In this document: piece after piece, positions 7,040 to 16,053 of the stretch | How positions within the stretch are numbered: position 1 is the stretch's first letter | How the letters are laid out: each line of letters begins with the position of its first letter | NCBI RefSeq assembly: GCF_041270065.1 | Contig: NZ_CP065958.1 | Coordinates: forward strand, 3,038,001-3,102,000 | Source of the DNA: Streptomyces fradiae | GTDB taxonomy: Bacteria; Actinomycetota; Actinomycetes; Streptomycetales; Streptomycetaceae | Reading direction: 5' to 3' | Length of the DNA: 64,000 nt | Translations under genes and position numbers: made by a program | The notes under the pieces: generated by a model | Told to the model about the DNA's origin: nothing | What the model saw: only the letters and a program-made list of their open reading frames with translations | Databases searched by the model: none

Positions 7040-8536
7040 TCAGCTTCTTCCCTGGTACTTCGCCGAGCTGGACCGGGCGGTGCCGAGTTTGCTGTAGAGG
7101 CGTCCGCCCGGGCATTCGGTGGCGAAGCCGTCGCGGTGGCCGGAGATGGCGTTGAACTTCACCTTCCTGCCCTTTTTGTAGAGGTTTCCGCCTCCTGAGG
7201 TGAGTGTCACCTTTCCCTTCGGATTCACCCCGTGGAGCCCGAGCTTCCACGCCGTCAGCTTGGCGACGGCCGTCACGACGGCGGCCGGCGGGGTGGCGCT
7301 GCCGAAGGTGCCGAGCACCACGACGCCCATGCTGTTGGTGTTGAAGCCGAGGGTGTGGGCGCCGAGCACCGGCTTGGCGACGCCGCCGGCCCGCCCCTCG
7401 TAGATGTTTCCGCACTTGTCGACGGCGAAGTTGTAGCCGAAGTCACGCCAGCCCAGGCTCTTCACGTGGTAGCGGTAGATGCTGCGCAGCACGGAGGGGG
7501 CCTGCTTGCAGGTGTAGTTGTTGCCGGTGGCGCTGTGGTGCACGAACGCCGCCTTGATCGTCTTCGTGTAGCCGAAGGCCTTCTCCCGCATCTTCTCGTC
7601 CGCGCCCCACCCCTTACGGGTGATGATCTTCGGGCGCGGGCCGATGTACGGCTTCGCCGCGAGCGCGGCGCGGTCGGCCGTAGTGCCGGTGCCACTGCCA
7701 CTGCCAGTGCCCGCGGCGGGCGGGAGTGTGGCGAGCGTCTCCTCCCGGGTGAGGGCGGGGATGACGGTGGCGCCGAACGGGGCCTGTTCGGCGTTCGCGC
7801 CCGACGCGGCGGCCTGGGCGGAGGCCCGATCGACGTTCGGCGCGGCGGCGGGCTGGGCAGCGGCGGCCCGCGTTCCCCTCGCCCCCGCCCCGGCCGCCGG
7901 GTCCGGGTCCGGGCCGGGGTCGACCAGTTCGAGGCGCAGGCCCGCCGGGAGGGCGGTGGGGGCGGTCCGTTCCTCGGACTCCGGGGACTCCGGGCGTACG
8001 CGGACCTCGACGCCGTCCGAGTCGCCGACCCACAGCGGGGCGGTCGCCCCGTGCAGCGCGCCCGAACGGCCTTCGGCCGTGCCCGGGTCGGCGCCGTGCT
8101 CTTCGTTGTGGGTCTCCACGTCCTGCCAGTCGGACCAGGCGCCGTCCGCGGTGGCGCGGGTGCGGACCTGCACGGTGCCGTGCAGCGGGGTGCGGGCGTC
8201 GTTCCACACGACGCCCACCAGGGAGAAGGGTCTGACCTCCCGTCGGGTCAGGCCCTTCTCCCCCACCGCGCCTTCGGGCCGCCCGAAGGCGCGGCCGTGC
8301 GGCCGGGTCTCGGGGGCGGCGAGGGGTTCGAGGGGGAGCGACTGGGTCGATCCGGCGAGGTCGCCCGCCGGGTCCGCGGCCGAGTGCGTGGCCGGGTACG
8401 CGCCCGGGTCCGCGGCTGGGAGCGCCGGAGGGGCGGCTGGAGGTGCGGCCGCGCCGGCCGGGGTCGTGAGGGCGAGCGGCAGGGCCAGTGCCGCCGCGCA
8501 CGTGACGGCGATCGAGGAGGCGAGGTAGGCACGCAT
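7040..8536 (-). CDS. Secreted N-acetylmuramoyl-L-alanine amidase, PGRP family
   Basis: A 498-residue exported peptidoglycan hydrolase. The ATG at 8536 starts a Sec signal peptide (SSIAVTCAAALALPLAL, then AGAAAP). Residues about 40-300 are Ala/Pro-rich with a putative wall-binding region (PFSLVGVVWNDART). The C-terminal PGRP/Ami_2 domain begins at about 310 (RKGWGADE). Its Zn ligands are in FVHHSATG, SGHRDG and TECPG, with the conserved FGYNFAVDKCGNIYEGRAG and GAHTLGFNTNSMGVVV. It cleaves the lactyl-amide bond of peptidoglycan. A longer upstream ORF extension is rejected because it precedes the signal peptide and runs into the divergent gene. The family call is solid; substrate details are inferred. 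Confidence 0.9.
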   Translation of the reverse strand: MRAYLASSIAVTCAAALALPLALTTPAGAAAPPAAPPALPAADPGAYPATHSAADPAGDLAGSTQSLPLEPLAAPETRPHGRAFGRPEGAVGEKGLTRREVRPFSLVGVVWNDARTPLHGTVQVRTRATADGAWSDWQDVETHNEEHGADPGTAEGRSGALHGATAPLWVGDSDGVEVRVRPESPESEERTAPTALPAGLRLELVDPGPDPDPAAGAGARGTRAAAAQPAAAPNVDRASAQAAASGANAEQAPFGATVIPALTREETLATLPPAAGTGSGSGTGTTADRAALAAKPYIGPRPKIITRKGWGADEKMREKAFGYTKTIKAAFVHHSATGNNYTCKQAPSVLRSIYRYHVKSLGWRDFGYNFAVDKCGNIYEGRAGGVAKPVLGAHTLGFNTNSMGVVVLGTFGSATPPAAVVTAVAKLTAWKLGLHGVNPKGKVTLTSGGGNLYKKGRKVKFNAISGHRDGFATECPGGRLYSKLGTARSSSAKYQGRS

Positions 8537-8672
8537 GGAGCGATCGTCCGTACGGTGGGGCGGTCGCGCGCGGCGGGAGGCGGTGCGGAAACTGACGGTC
8601 CGTCGGGCCGACCGGAGGACGGTGTCACCGGTACGGCGGACCGCGCCGGGCGCCGCGCGTACGCTTGCCCGC

Positions 8673-9431
8673 GTGAACGCCAGCGACCGCACCCCTGCCG
8701 ACCTGCTGCGATCCGCGCTCGCCGCGGACCCGGCCCGCCCCTTGGTCACTTTCTACGACGACGCCACCGGTGAACGCGTGGAATTGTCGGTGGCCACCTT
8801 CGCCAATTGGGTGGCCAAGACCGCGAATCTGCTCCAGGGCGAACTGTCCGCCGCGCCCGGCGACCGGGTCGCGCTGCTGCTGCCCGCGCACTGGCAGACC
8901 GCGGTGTGGCTGCTCGCCTGCGCGTCGGTGGGCGTGACGGCGCAGATCGGCGGCGATCCGGTCGGCGCGGACTATGTGGTGGCGGGGCCGGAGGGCCTCG
9001 AGGCGGGCCTCGCCTGCTCCGGTGACCGGATCGCCCTCTCCCTCGCGCCGCTGGGGCGCCGCTTCCCGACGCCGCCCGCGGGTTACGCGGACTACGCGGT
9101 GGAGGTGCCGAGCCAGGGGGACCGGTTCGCCCCGTTCGTCCCGGTGGACCCGGACGAGGTCGCCCTCGTCGTCGACGGCACGGAACTGACGGGCGCGCAG
9201 GTGGTGGAACGGGCGCGCGCGGACGCGGGCGAGCTGGGGCTCCTCGACGGGGGCCGGGTCCTGTCCGGGCGGTCGTACGACACCTGGGCCGGCGTCTCGG
9301 CCGGGCTGTACGCGGCGCTCGCGGTGGCGGGGGGGTCGGTGGTGCTGTGCCGGAACCTGGCGGAGCTGGGGGCGGAGGGTGTGGCGAAGCGGGTGGAGAG
9401 CGAGCGGGTCACGCTCGTCCTGGCCGACTGA
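8673..9431 (+). CDS. TIGR03089-family protein (short AMP-binding-enzyme-like)
   Basis: A 252-residue protein resembling the N-terminal part of adenylate-forming enzymes (TPADLLRSAL, RPLVTFYDD, ATFANWVAKTANLLQ, PGDRVALLLPAHWQTAVWLLACASVGV). It lacks the nucleotide-binding P-loop and C-terminal lid of acyl-CoA synthetases, matching the actinobacterial TIGR03089 family of unknown function. I chose GTG at 8673 (VNASDRTPADLL). A TACGCT -10-like hexamer ends 7 nt before it, so the mRNA may be leaderless. It lies divergent to the PGRP amidase, 136 bp away. I do not assign a reaction: probable pseudoenzyme or ligand-binding protein. Confidence 0.75.
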   Translation: MNASDRTPADLLRSALAADPARPLVTFYDDATGERVELSVATFANWVAKTANLLQGELSAAPGDRVALLLPAHWQTAVWLLACASVGVTAQIGGDPVGADYVVAGPEGLEAGLACSGDRIALSLAPLGRRFPTPPAGYADYAVEVPSQGDRFAPFVPVDPDEVALVVDGTELTGAQVVERARADAGELGLLDGGRVLSGRSYDTWAGVSAGLYAALAVAGGSVVLCRNLAELGAEGVAKRVESERVTLVLAD

Positions 9432-9704
9432 GCCCCCCTGCGGGGCCTTCGGCTCCACCGCCGTGTGGGCCGCCGCACGGCCCGAGCCCCCCGCACGGCC
9501 CGAGCCCCCCCGCTCGACCTCGCCCCACCCGTACGGCCCATCGACGCGCCGCATACCCCGCGCCCCTCCCCCTCGCCGGTACATGATCGGCAGGGGGTAT
9601 CCGATGCCTTCCGCACAACCGCGCGCCGGGATCGGTCGTCTACCTCTAGGGAGGGACGGCCGGACGGTGCGACGCAGGCGCCAGTGAGGACGGACGGTTC
9701 AGAC
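9432..9704 (+). other. Intergenic region upstream of the first LCP gene
   Basis: No gene seen. It contains a direct repeat (cgcacggcccgagcccccc, two copies around 9473-9510) and a strong AGGGAGGG at 9648-9654 that precedes no in-frame start of useful length. The AGGGAGGG may be chance, or may mark an earlier start of the LCP gene than the one I chose. Confidence 0.45.
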
Positions 9705-10862
9705 GTGACGGACAGCGCGGACACGCCCGCCACCGAGGCCGGGGCGGAGGCCGGGACCGGGCGCAGGCGGCGGCATTGGCTGCGGTGGGCGGCGCTCGGC
9801 GCGGCGATCGTGGTGCTCGCCGCGGCGGGGGTCGGGTGGTGGGCGTACCGGAAGCTGGACGGGAACATCACCACGGACACCACCGCCGAGGCCGAGCTGC
9901 GCAAGTACGAGAAGGAGCGCCCCTCGCCGGCCGTGAACGCGGCGCGGAACATCCTGCTGATCGGTTCGGACACCCGGACCGGGGCGGGGAACGGGAAGTA
10001 CGGGAAGGACGAGGGCACCCAGCGCTCGGACACCACGATCCTGCTGCACATCTCGGCGGAGGGGGCGGGCGCGACCGCCGTGTCGATCCCGCGCGATCTG
10101 ATGGTGCGGATCCCCCGCTGCACGAAGGCGGACAGGACCACCACGAACGAGCAGTTCGCGCAGTTCAACTGGGCCTTCGAGTTCGGCGGCACCGCCTGCA
10201 CCATCCGCACCCTGGAGAAGCTCACGAAGATCCGGATCGACCACCACATGGTGATCGACTTCCGGGGCTTCAAGAAGATGGTCGACGCCGTGGACGGGGT
10301 GGAGGTCTGCCTCAAGGAGCCGATCGACGACCGCGACGCGCATCTGAAGCTGCCGGCCGGGCGCCAGACGCTCCACGGCGAGCAGGCGCTCGGTTTCGTA
10401 CGGGCCCGCAAGTCGATCGGCAACGGCAGTGACACCGATCGGATGGACCGGCAGCAGATGTTCCTCGGGGCGCTCGTCAACAAGGTGCAGAGCGACGGCG
10501 TCCTGCTCAACCCGACGAAGCTCTACCCGGTCCTGGACGCCGCCACGAGGTCCATCACCACCGACCCGGGGCTCGACTCGCTGCGCGACCTGTACGACCT
10601 GGCGCGGTCGATGCGGGCGATCCCGACGGAGAAGGTGCAGTTCCTGACGGTGCCGCGGCGCCCGTACTCGTACAACGCGAACCGGGACGAACTGGTGCAA
10701 CCCGCCGCCGATCAGCTCTTCGCGCGGCTGCGCGCCGACCAGCCGGTGACCGTGCACCCGGGCGGTGGCGGCACTCCGGAGCGGGCCGGGGACGGGACGG
10801 GCGCCTCCACGGCGCCCACGTTCGCGGGACGCAACGCGGCGGAGGGGGCGTGCCAGGGCTGA
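9705..10862 (+). CDS. LCP (LytR-CpsA-Psr) family wall glycopolymer ligase, 1 of 5
   Basis: A 385-residue type II membrane protein. A short cytoplasmic arm ends in GRRRRHW, then a TM helix (WAALGAAIVVLAAAGVGWWAY, about 24-45). The extracellular LCP domain follows: NILLIGSDTR, SDTTILLHIS, VSIPRDLMVRIP (conserved Arg), FRGFKKMVDAVDGVEVCL, LHGEQALGFVRARKSIGNGSD. LCP enzymes transfer lipid-linked glycopolymers to peptidoglycan. It lacks the C-terminal LytR_C domain of its neighbours. The start is uncertain: GTG at 9705 or 9684; the upstream AGGGAGGG fits neither well. It opens a run of three collinear LCP genes. Confidence 0.88.
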   Translation: MTDSADTPATEAGAEAGTGRRRRHWLRWAALGAAIVVLAAAGVGWWAYRKLDGNITTDTTAEAELRKYEKERPSPAVNAARNILLIGSDTRTGAGNGKYGKDEGTQRSDTTILLHISAEGAGATAVSIPRDLMVRIPRCTKADRTTTNEQFAQFNWAFEFGGTACTIRTLEKLTKIRIDHHMVIDFRGFKKMVDAVDGVEVCLKEPIDDRDAHLKLPAGRQTLHGEQALGFVRARKSIGNGSDTDRMDRQQMFLGALVNKVQSDGVLLNPTKLYPVLDAATRSITTDPGLDSLRDLYDLARSMRAIPTEKVQFLTVPRRPYSYNANRDELVQPAADQLFARLRADQPVTVHPGGGGTPERAGDGTGASTAPTFAGRNAAEGACQG

Positions 10863-10911
10863 GGCAGGGCCGGGGCTCAGGCAGGGCCGAGGCTGAGGCA
10901 GGGCCGAGGGG
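10860..10911 (+). repeat. Three direct repeats of about 17 bp after the first LCP gene
   Basis: The unit (c)tgaggcagggccgaggg occurs three times in a row from the stop codon of the LCP gene onward (second copy starts ctcaggc). It overlaps the TGA. It is not palindromic, so not an obvious terminator. Confidence 0.6.
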
Positions 10912-11199
10912 AACGCACCCGGCACTCACCGGAGTGGCGCGATGTGCGCGATGTGCAAGATGCGCAAAGCGAGGGCCAAGGGATGGGAGGGAATGGGAGA
11001 TGCCCGATGCGGTTTGGGCACATTGCCCGGTTGTAAGGGGCGTGGAATTTGTCACGGACGTCGCCCCACGCTGAACTGGGCGGATAGTGTGACGCGATCC
11101 GGTGCACAAGACCGCGTGGTCGCGCACTCGATGGATCGAACGACCGAGCGCCCGAGGGGGAGGCGCCTCGCGTGGCACCGACGGAGGACTCAAGTAACC
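10863..11199 (+). other. Spacer between LCP genes 1 and 2
   Basis: 337 bp without a convincing gene. It holds the direct repeats above, alternating gatgtgc/gatgcgc motifs near 10940-10970 and a relatively AT-rich stretch near 11030-11095 (GGAATTTGTCACGGACGT, GGATAGTGTGACGCG) that probably carries the promoter of the second LCP gene. ORFs reading through it are low-complexity extensions. Confidence 0.5.
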
Positions 11200-12948
11200 G
11201 TGGACGCGCACAGCCGTGGACGGGCGGACGAGATCGACCCCGCCGACCAGTGGGTACTCAACCCGCAGACGGGCCACTACGAACTGCGACTGGACCGCTC
11301 CGCTGGGCAGTCGCCGCAGGCCGCCGCCCCGTCCCAACCGCGCCCCCGCACCACCCGTGGCGCCACACCTCCCGGCCAGAGAACCCACGAGCGCGGCGAG
11401 CGCACCACCGAGGCCGCGCCGCCCGTCCCCGGGCAGCGCCGGCGCCGTGCCCCCGAGCCCGGTGACCAGCGCGGTCCGGCCGGGCGTCGCAAGCGCCGGC
11501 CGGAGAAGTCGCGCAAGAAGAAGGTCCTGATGTGGACCGGCGGCACCATGGCCTTCGTGGTCGTGGCGGGCGCCGCCGGGGCGTACGCGCTCTACAACCA
11601 CTTCGACAACAACATCAACACCATCGAGGTCGCGGGCGGCAGCGAGGGCTTCAAGAAGGACGAGGCCTTCAACGTCCTGCTCATCGGCACCGACAAGCGG
11701 ACCGGTGAGGGCAACGCCGGCTACGGGGACAAGAACAGCCCCGGCCACGCCGACACCACGATCCTCTTCCACGTCTCCAAGGACCGGACGAACGCCACGG
11801 CGATGTCCATCCCGCGCGACCTGGTCATCGACATCCCCGAGTGCGAGACGAAGCAGCCCGACGGCTCCGTCAAGAAGATCCCCGGCCAGACCGACGAGCG
11901 CTTCAACATCAGCCTCGGCCAGGCCGACCGCGACCCGGGCTGCACCATGCGCACCGTCAAGGAGATCACCGGGCTCACCGTCGACCACTTCATGATGGCC
12001 GACTTCAACGCCGTCAAGGAGATGACGACGGCCGTCGGCGGCGTGAAGGTCTGTGTGGCGAAGCCCGTCAACGACCCCAAGTCGCACCTCAAGCTGCCGG
12101 CCGGCGAGTCCACCATCCAGGGCGAGCAGGCCCTCGCCTTCGTCCGTACCCGGCACAGCTTCGGCAACGAGAGCGACCTGGACCGCATGAAGGTCCAGCA
12201 GCAGTTCCTCAGCTCGATGATCCGGCAGATGAAGTCGGACGACACGCTCACGTCGCCGACCAAGCTGTACGGCCTCGCCGACGCCGCCACCAAGGCGCTC
12301 ACCGTCGACACGGGGATAGGAAGCATCTCCAAGCTCAAGTCCCTGGCCCTGGAACTCGCCAAGATCGACACCAAGAACATCACGTTCCTGACCATGCCGG
12401 TCATCGACAACCCGAGCGAGCCCAAGCCCGTCACGGTCGTACCCGACCCCGTCGAGGCCCCGCGGCTCTTCGAGATGATGCAGTCCGACACCTCGCTCAC
12501 CGAGGTGAAGAAGAAGGAGACGGACGCCAAGAACGCCCAGGCCGCGGCCCAGGCGAAGCTTCTCCAGGGCGCCCGTTCCACCGCGCACGAGGTCCGGGTC
12601 GATGTCTACAACGGCAGCGGCAAGACCGGCGCGGCGCAGAAGACGCTCGAATGGCTCCAGAACGAGCACGGCGTGACGCGGTCGAGCAACAAGAGCAACG
12701 CCCCGGAGCCGGCGGCGAAGACCACGCTCACGTACGCGCCCAACCAGGCCGACCAGGCCCGCAAGCTCGCGGACCTGATGGGCCTGCCCGCCACGGCACT
12801 CAAGCCGGGCACGCAGGACGCCGGGGAGCGTGAGCCCATGACGCTCGTACTCGGCGCCGACTACAAGGGGGCGGGGGTGCCCCTCACCGGTCCGGCGAAG
12901 GCGCCGGAGGGTGCGCAGACGGCCGACAAGCAGGTGTGCGCCAAGTGA
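11200..12948 (+). CDS. LCP family ligase with C-terminal LytR_C domain, 2 of 5
   Basis: A 582-residue protein. Start is GTG at 11200 (VDAHSRGRAD) with GGAGGA 12 nt upstream. A disordered Arg/Pro-rich cytoplasmic region (about 1-105) contains DQWVLNPQTGHYELRL and ends in RKRRPEKSRKKK. A TM helix (about 109-132) follows, then the LCP domain: NVLLIGTDKRTGEGN, ADTTILFHVS, SIPRDLVIDIP, GGVKVCVAKPV, GEQALAFVRTRHSFGNESDLDRMK. The LytR_C domain is at about 480-570 (VRVDVYNGSGKTGAA). It should attach anionic glycopolymers to peptidoglycan outside the membrane. The first LCP gene has the same FVRxRxSxGNxSDxDRM motif, suggesting tandem duplication. Confidence 0.9.
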   Translation: MDAHSRGRADEIDPADQWVLNPQTGHYELRLDRSAGQSPQAAAPSQPRPRTTRGATPPGQRTHERGERTTEAAPPVPGQRRRRAPEPGDQRGPAGRRKRRPEKSRKKKVLMWTGGTMAFVVVAGAAGAYALYNHFDNNINTIEVAGGSEGFKKDEAFNVLLIGTDKRTGEGNAGYGDKNSPGHADTTILFHVSKDRTNATAMSIPRDLVIDIPECETKQPDGSVKKIPGQTDERFNISLGQADRDPGCTMRTVKEITGLTVDHFMMADFNAVKEMTTAVGGVKVCVAKPVNDPKSHLKLPAGESTIQGEQALAFVRTRHSFGNESDLDRMKVQQQFLSSMIRQMKSDDTLTSPTKLYGLADAATKALTVDTGIGSISKLKSLALELAKIDTKNITFLTMPVIDNPSEPKPVTVVPDPVEAPRLFEMMQSDTSLTEVKKKETDAKNAQAAAQAKLLQGARSTAHEVRVDVYNGSGKTGAAQKTLEWLQNEHGVTRSSNKSNAPEPAAKTTLTYAPNQADQARKLADLMGLPATALKPGTQDAGEREPMTLVLGADYKGAGVPLTGPAKAPEGAQTADKQVCAK

Positions 12949-13014
12949 GCCGGACCACCGTCCGGCCCCTGCGCCGCGCCTGCGGGAACGCCTGAGTCAA
13001 CAAGGAGACCTGGG

Positions 13015-14802
13015 GTGGGACAGAGCAGCGTGCGCAGGGAGGGGGCGCGGAACCGCGCCTCGCGCGCCCAAGAGGTGGGCTGGGACGACAGCCTCTACGA
13101 GGAGGGGAACACCGGTGACGGCGGTCCGGGCGGAGGCCCGGACGGGGGCCCTGGCGGCCGAATACCCCACGCCCGGCGGGCCGGCGGCGGGGACGACGAC
13201 GGCTCTACGGGTACGAGTACGGGCCCGGGTTCGGGTTCCGGTACGGGCCACCGGCGCGGCGGTTCGCGCCGGCGCGCCAGGACCAAGAAGTCCGGCAAGC
13301 GCAAGGTGCTGCGCTGGACCGCCATCGCGGTGTCGCTGCTGGTCGTCGGCACGGCCGGCGCCGGATACCTGTACTACGAGCACCTCAACGGCAACATCCG
13401 CAGCGGTGGCCGCGCGGGCGGCGAGAGCGGGGTGGAGAAGGCCGCGCCGAACGCGCTCGGCGACACCCCGCTGAACATCCTGCTCATCGGCTCCGACGAC
13501 CGTTCCGACCCCAAGAACGTGGCGCTGGGCGGCGGCAAGAAGGACGCCAACCGGCCGCCGCTCGCCGACGTGCAGATGCTGCTGCACGTCTCCGCGGACC
13601 GGAAGAACGCCTCGATCGTCTCCATCCCGCGCGACACGGTCGTCAAGATCCCCGAGTGCAAGGGTGCGGACGGCAAGAAGTACCCCGAGACCACCAACCG
13701 GCCGATCAACGAGTCGCTGGCCCGGGGCGGTCCCGGCTGCACCCTCACCACCTGGGAGAAGCTCACCGGGGTCTACATCGACCACTGGATGATGATCGAC
13801 TTCGCGGGTGTGGTCGCCATGGCCGACGAGGTCGGCGGCGTCCCGGTCTGTGTGAAGACCGGCGTCTGGGACAAGTCGACGCCCGCCGCGCCCGGCGGCT
13901 CTCATCTCAAGCTCCCCGAGGGCACCCACGACGTCAAGGGCGAGCAGGCGCTGCAGTGGCTGCGCACCCGGCACGCCTGGGGCAGCGACCAGGGCCGCGC
14001 CCAGGCCCAGCACATGTACATGAACGGGCTGATGAAGAAGCTCCAGGACCAGAACGCCTGGACCGACACCCCGCAGCTGATGGGGCTTGTCGAGACCGCC
14101 ATCGACGCCTTCCAGGTCTCCGACGAGATCGGCACGGTGAAGAAGCTGTTCGACCTGTCGATGCAGCTGAAGAACGTGAAGCTGGACCGGCTGACCACGG
14201 CCACCGTCCCGACCACCGAGTACCCGCCCAACCCGAAGGCGTGGCTCCAGCCGATCCCGTCGGCCGCCGAGAAGATGTGGTCGATGCTCCGCGACGACGT
14301 GGCCATGGACAAGAACGGCGACCCGGCAGACGGGAAGGGGAAGCCGAAGGCGTCCGCGTCCGCGAAGCCTGCGGCCACCGCCGGTGCGCCCGCCTCCCTC
14401 GCCATCTCGGTGATCAACGGCACCGCGGGCGACGGCGAGCCGGCCCAGGAGGGCCGGGCCACCGACGTCGCCAAGGAACTGCGTGACAAGGGCTTCGGCC
14501 AGGCCCAGTCCTCCCGGGAGGCCCAGCCGCGCAAGGACAGCGTGGTGTTCTACCCGAAGGGCGACGGCGACCAGGGCAAGGCCGACGCCACCTCCGTGGC
14601 CACCGCCCTCGGCCTGCCGGCCTCGGCGGTCCGTGCGGACGCCAAGGTCAGCGGCCTCACCCTGGTCGTCGGCGCCGACTGGCGCGAGGGCCGCACCTAC
14701 AAGAAGCCGACCGTGGCGGCGGGCGACCTGCCCGAGGGCGCGGACGACAAGACCGACTGCATGAGCGTCTACCCGGTCTACAAGTGGGACGGGAAGTCCT
14801 GA
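13015..14802 (+). CDS. LCP family ligase with LytR_C domain, 3 of 5
   Basis: A 595-residue protein. GTG at 13015 has an excellent AAGGAGA site 7 nt upstream, so the start is firm. The cytoplasmic region (about 1-98) is Gly-rich and carries QEVGWDDSLYEEG. A TM helix (LRWTAIAVSLLVVGTAGAGY) precedes the LCP domain: NILLIGSDDRSDPKNVAL, SIPRDTVVKIPECKG, DEVGGVPVCVKTGV, KGEQALQWLRTRHAWGSDQGRAQAQHMYM. The LytR_C domain (SLAISVINGTAGDGEP) is C-terminal. It differs from copies 1 and 2 in the WLRTRHAWGSDQGRA helix, so it probably has a different glycopolymer or lipid-carrier preference. It ends before a strong shared terminator. Confidence 0.9.
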   Translation: MGQSSVRREGARNRASRAQEVGWDDSLYEEGNTGDGGPGGGPDGGPGGRIPHARRAGGGDDDGSTGTSTGPGSGSGTGHRRGGSRRRARTKKSGKRKVLRWTAIAVSLLVVGTAGAGYLYYEHLNGNIRSGGRAGGESGVEKAAPNALGDTPLNILLIGSDDRSDPKNVALGGGKKDANRPPLADVQMLLHVSADRKNASIVSIPRDTVVKIPECKGADGKKYPETTNRPINESLARGGPGCTLTTWEKLTGVYIDHWMMIDFAGVVAMADEVGGVPVCVKTGVWDKSTPAAPGGSHLKLPEGTHDVKGEQALQWLRTRHAWGSDQGRAQAQHMYMNGLMKKLQDQNAWTDTPQLMGLVETAIDAFQVSDEIGTVKKLFDLSMQLKNVKLDRLTTATVPTTEYPPNPKAWLQPIPSAAEKMWSMLRDDVAMDKNGDPADGKGKPKASASAKPAATAGAPASLAISVINGTAGDGEPAQEGRATDVAKELRDKGFGQAQSSREAQPRKDSVVFYPKGDGDQGKADATSVATALGLPASAVRADAKVSGLTLVVGADWREGRTYKKPTVAAGDLPEGADDKTDCMSVYPVYKWDGKS

Positions 14803-14842
14803 GTCCCTAAGTCCTGGGAACCCGCGCTATCCATACGTTCCA

Positions 14843-14888
14843 TACGGCGAAGGCCGGGCCCCTTGCGAGGGGCCCGGCCTTCGCCGTA
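14843..14888. terminator. Bidirectional terminator, 20-bp perfect stem
   Basis: The arm TACGGCGAAGGCCGGGCCCC pairs perfectly across a 6-nt loop (TTGCGA). It separates the convergent LCP3 and GT2 genes and serves both strands. There is no long U tract, as is usual in Streptomyces. Confidence 0.9.
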
Positions 14889-14908
14889 CGAGTGTGGTGC
14901 GGTGCGGG

Positions 14909-15928
14909 TCAGACGGTCTCGCCGGCCTTCACCGCCGGGCGCCTGCTCGCGATGACCTTCCGCGCAAGCGCGCGCGGGCTGGTCAGGAAGCCGAAGCCCC
15001 ACGACATGTGCATGGTCGCCAGGGCCACCGGGATCTGCAGCCGGGCCTTCAGGGACAGGCCCTTGCCGGCCGGGACCGAACCCGCGGTGATCGCCGCCAG
15101 ATAGCCGGCCGGGATCACGAAGCCGAGCGGGGTGAGGGTCGCGCCGATCACGAGACCCGCGGCGATCGCGCAGACGGCGGCCGGCGGGGCGAGGTAGCGC
15201 AGGTTGATCGAGCCCTCGTGGTACCGGGCGACGACATGCCGCCAGCGGCCGTAGTCCTTGTACTGCTTGGCGAGGGCGCGGACGCTCGGCCGCGGCCGGT
15301 ACTGCACGCGCAGCTCCGGCGAGAACCAGATCAGACCGCCGGCCTCGCGGATGCGGAAGTTCAGCTCCCAGTCCTGGGCGCGGATGAACTCCACGTTGTA
15401 GCCGTCCTGCTGCTCCAGCGCCTCGCGGCGGAAGACGCCCAGGTAGACGGTCTCCGCCGGGCCGGCCGCGCCGCCCGTGTGGAAGGCCGCGTTGCCCACG
15501 CCGATCTTCGAGGTCATGGCGGCGGCGACCGCGTCCTCCCAGGCGTTCTCGCCCTCGGCGTGCATGATGCCGCCGACGTTCATCGCGCCCGTCTCCTCCA
15601 GGAGGCGCACGGCGGTCGCGATGTAGTTGGGCGACAGCATGCCGTGGCCGTCGACGCGGACCACGATCGGGTGACGGGAGGCCTTGATCGCCGCGTTCAG
15701 GGCGGCGGGCGTACGGCCGGTGGGGTTCGGCACGGTGCGGACCCGGGGGTCTTCCCGTACGAGCTCGGCGGCGATCTCGTCGGTGCGGTCCGTGGACGGC
15801 CCGAGCGCGATCACCACCTCCATCTCGCCGTCGTACTCCTGCTCCAGGATGTGGCGGACCGAGTTGCGCAGATGCCGCTCCTCGTCGAGGACCGGCATGA
15901 TCACAGACACAGGGGTATTGGCGTTCAT
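14909..15928 (-). CDS. Glycosyltransferase family 2 (membrane-associated)
   Basis: A 339-residue GT-A enzyme. VSVIMPVLDEERHLRNSV opens the Rossmann-like domain. The DxD-type metal site is VVRVDGHGMLSPNYI, the acceptor side has GGIMHAEGENAWEDAV, and the ERAQDWELN-type catalytic block is FIRAQDWELNFRIREAGG. Two hydrophobic helices (about 255-300, VCAIAAGLVIGATLTPLGFVIP) anchor the C-terminus. It resembles succinoglycan-type GT2 enzymes. I chose ATG at 15928 because the beta strand begins at residue 6; the 19-residue upstream extension is not conserved-looking. The donor sugar is unknown. Placement among LCP genes suggests it builds the glycopolymer that those enzymes attach. Confidence 0.85.
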   Translation of the reverse strand: MNANTPVSVIMPVLDEERHLRNSVRHILEQEYDGEMEVVIALGPSTDRTDEIAAELVREDPRVRTVPNPTGRTPAALNAAIKASRHPIVVRVDGHGMLSPNYIATAVRLLEETGAMNVGGIMHAEGENAWEDAVAAAMTSKIGVGNAAFHTGGAAGPAETVYLGVFRREALEQQDGYNVEFIRAQDWELNFRIREAGGLIWFSPELRVQYRPRPSVRALAKQYKDYGRWRHVVARYHEGSINLRYLAPPAAVCAIAAGLVIGATLTPLGFVIPAGYLAAITAGSVPAGKGLSLKARLQIPVALATMHMSWGFGFLTSPRALARKVIASRRPAVKAGETV

Positions 15929-16053
15929 CGGGGGCCACGTTACCGCGAACGGGGGACACGGGCGCGTGCCGCCGGCTCGCAGCACGGTGGCGCTGATCGT
16001 ATGGGCCTACGGTGCTCACGGTCCCCCTGTCGTACCAGCGGAGGTGTCCCCCG

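Noticed and set aside
8537..8749. Longer N-terminus for the PGRP amidase
   Set aside because: It precedes a clear signal peptide and overlaps the divergent gene's start.
16012..16053. Earlier GTG start for the fourth LCP gene
   Set aside because: No Shine-Dalgarno, while GTG at 16054 has GGAGG at good spacing.
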